Below, piece by piece: positions 6,600-7,539 of a stretch of DNA of 7,539 nucleotides (positions are counted from its first letter, which is position 1; the number at the start of each line of letters is the position of its first letter). Under the pieces are notes generated by a model. The model worked only from the letters and a program-made list of their open reading frames with translations. It did not search any database and was not told the DNA's origin. The stretch is from an uncultured Eubacteriales bacterium (GTDB lineage: Bacteria; Bacillota; Clostridia; Oscillospirales; Oscillospiraceae), in assembly GCA_900546255.1 (NCBI GenBank), contig URCB01000077.1, positions 1 through 7,539 on the forward strand, in the 5' to 3' direction. A program made the position numbers and the translations under genes.

Positions 6600-6666
6600 T
6601 TTTTCCACCGGCGGAGCCGGCGGAAAAATGCATTGGAACTTTTTCCGCCCTCTGGGGAGGGCGGAA
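6600..6666 (+). promoter_or_regulatory. Mutually exclusive hairpin set in the pth leader
   Basis: Four arms share one core, TTCCGCC or its complement. Arm A (6600-6612) pairs with arm B (6616-6628) with one mismatch: TTTTTCC-a-CCGGC against GCCGG-c-GGAAAAA. Arm B (6619-6628) pairs perfectly over 10 bp with arm C (6640-6649), loop 11 nt. Arm C (6643-6652) pairs perfectly over 10 bp with arm D (6657-6666) around a TGGG loop. A:B and C:D can coexist, but B:C excludes both. This is the layout of an attenuator, though a decaying intergenic repeat would look similar. I saw no ligand-binding core of a known riboswitch. Confidence 0.5.
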
Positions 6667-6705
6667 CTCTGCGAGGCTTTTTCGGGCTTGCCTGGAGGAG
6701 TGTTT

Positions 6706-6740
6706 GGATTCCGCCGCCGGAAGACGGCGGAATCCTTTTT
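6706..6740 (+). terminator. Intrinsic terminator just upstream of pth
   Basis: A perfect 11-bp stem (GGATTCCGCCG, 6706-6716, with 6725-6735) closes an 8-nt loop and runs straight into TTTTT (6736-6740). It lies 35 bp before the pth ATG. It terminates rightward transcription, yet no gene lies between it and the prs terminator, so it either backs up the first terminator or controls read-through into pth. Confidence 0.8.
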
Positions 6741-6775
6741 GCGTATCTGTGTCATAAGTGAGGTAACGGAAGCAT

Positions 6776-7366
6776 ATGTTTTCTTTCAAGAAGGCCGGGC
6801 CGGTGGAATGGCTGGTGGTGGGCCTGGGCAACCCCGGGCCCAAGTATGAGTGGACCCGCCACAACGTGGGCTTCCTGGTGGTGGACGAGCTGGCCGAGCG
6901 GGCCAGCCTCCCCGTCCAGAAGCTGAAGTACAAGGCCCTCACCAACACCACGGTGATCGGGGGGCAGTCGGTGCTGCTGATGAAGCCCACCACCTACATG
7001 AACCTGTCCGGGGAGTCGGTGGGCCAGGCGGCCCGGTTCTACAAGATCCCCCCGGAGCGGGTGCTGGTGATCTCCGACGACGTGGCCCTGCCCCAGGGAA
7101 AGCTGCGCATCCGCCGCAGCGGCTCGGCGGGGGGGCACAACGGGCTGAAGAACATCATCGCCCACCTGGGCACCGACCAGTTCCCCCGGCTGAAGGTGGG
7201 GGTGGGGGGCAAACCCTACCCCGACAGCGACATGGCCGACTGGGTCCTGGGCAAGTTCACCGGCCAGGACAAGGCCGCCATGGAGCAGGCCATCGCCAAG
7301 GCCGCCGACGCGGTGGCCTGCCTGTTGGAGCATGGCATCGATCAGGCCATGGCCAAGTTCAACTGA
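6776..7366 (+). CDS. pth: Peptidyl-tRNA hydrolase
   Basis: A 196-residue cytoplasmic esterase that frees tRNA from peptidyl-tRNAs dropped by stalled ribosomes; essential in most bacteria. The family core is complete: VVGLGNPGPKYEWTRHNVGF holds Asn19 and the catalytic His29 (E. coli Asn10 and His20), KPTTYMNLSG holds Asn76 (Asn68), SDDVALPQG holds Asp101 (Asp93) and GSAGGHNGLKNI holds Asn122 (Asn114). The extra ~9 N-terminal residues (MFSFKKAGP) are modest. The start is supported by GAGG at 6760-6763, about 12 nt upstream; an alternative GGAAG sits too close. No clear promoter lies between the terminator at 6706-6740 and the ATG, so expression may depend on read-through from prs or on an unrecognised promoter. 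In related genomes mfd commonly follows; it would lie beyond the window. Confidence 0.97.
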   Translation: MFSFKKAGPVEWLVVGLGNPGPKYEWTRHNVGFLVVDELAERASLPVQKLKYKALTNTTVIGGQSVLLMKPTTYMNLSGESVGQAARFYKIPPERVLVISDDVALPQGKLRIRRSGSAGGHNGLKNIIAHLGTDQFPRLKVGVGGKPYPDSDMADWVLGKFTGQDKAAMEQAIAKAADAVACLLEHGIDQAMAKFN

Positions 7367-7377
7367 CGTTGGTGGGG

Positions 7378-7538
7378 GGGCTTTCTGGACCGGCGTCCAG
7401 GGGGGACGCAGGTGAGGCCGGGGGGCCTCTGCCGGGGGCGGTAGGTGGTCCCTTCTGGGACCGTCGCAGGTCCAGACCTGCGACGTGGGTTCCCGCCCGG
7501 TCCCGGGCGGGGATCCAGGCTTTCTCTAGAGAAAGCCC
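7378..7538. repeat. Dense array of six perfect hairpins with matching ends, downstream of pth
   Basis: In 161 bp there are six consecutive perfect dyads: 7385-7390/7395-7400 (CTGGAC, loop CGGC); 7414-7419/7424-7429 (GAGGCC, loop GGGG); 7447-7452/7457-7462 (GGTCCC, loop TTCT); 7463-7472/7475-7484 (GTCGCAGGTC); 7492-7500/7503-7511 (CCCGCCCGG); and the unbroken 20-bp palindrome at 7518-7537. GGGCTTTCT at 7378-7386 is the inverse of AGAAAGCCC at 7530-7538, so the block has terminal inverted repeats. Hairpin 1 also has an overlapping alternative (GCGTCC 7393-7398 with GGACGC 7404-7409). No open reading frame or long T run is present. It could be a mobile palindromic intergenic repeat (MITE/REP-like) or a structured RNA; I cannot assign it to a named family. 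Confidence 0.6.
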
Positions 7539-7539
7539 G

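Noticed and set aside
6551..6849. Short plus-strand frames (68 and 73 codons) in the prs-pth gap, possible leader peptides
   Set aside because: One starts at TTG and the other at an ATG inside a stem; neither has a ribosome binding site. The second runs into pth out of frame, and the hairpin arms explain the sequence better.
7378..7538. CRISPR-like repeat array
   Set aside because: The dyads differ from one another in sequence and spacing; there are no direct repeats of constant length with unique spacers.

Overview
The window reads as a GC-rich Firmicute of the class Clostridia, most likely an Oscillospiraceae-type gut bacterium (Flavonifractor/Lawsonibacter-like). This rests on gene content (DUF4179-type protein, PrsA-like foldase lipoprotein, a prs-pth pair), AGGAGG-like ribosome binding sites and very GC-rich codon use. 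The taxonomic call is inference; no 16S or marker comparison was possible.

Layout: (1) Positions 2-1018 (+) hold a 5'-partial reading frame whose first ~35 codons are the conserved core of GatB (tRNA amidotransferase subunit B). It then continues in frame as the extracytoplasmic part of a DUF4179-like protein, so this is a chimera. (2) A bidirectional terminator at 1035-1069 separates it from a convergent 882-residue Ca2+-type P-type ATPase (1080-3728, -). (3) Upstream of the ATPase on the same strand, behind its own terminator (3851-3883), is a PrsA/PpiC-like peptidyl-prolyl isomerase lipoprotein with a 72-residue acidic tail (3903-5231, -). (4) A 317-bp divergent intergenic region (5232-5548) carries a good sigma-A promoter facing left, an extended -10 promoter facing right, and an 11-bp perfect inverted repeat exactly between them. 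(5) prs (PRPP synthetase, 5549-6508, +) and pth (peptidyl-tRNA hydrolase, 6776-7366, +) follow. The ~270-bp gap between them is packed with hairpins, several of which are mutually exclusive and end in a second intrinsic terminator just before pth. (6) After pth, positions 7378-7538 form a dense array of six perfect hairpins/palindromes with matching ends.

Functionally the genes are mostly housekeeping: nucleotide precursor supply (prs), ribosome/tRNA recycling (pth), secreted-protein folding (PpiC lipoprotein) and cation export (ATPase). The coding content shows no novel multi-gene system. What merits a second look is the GatB::DUF4179 junction and the non-coding structure around prs and pth.
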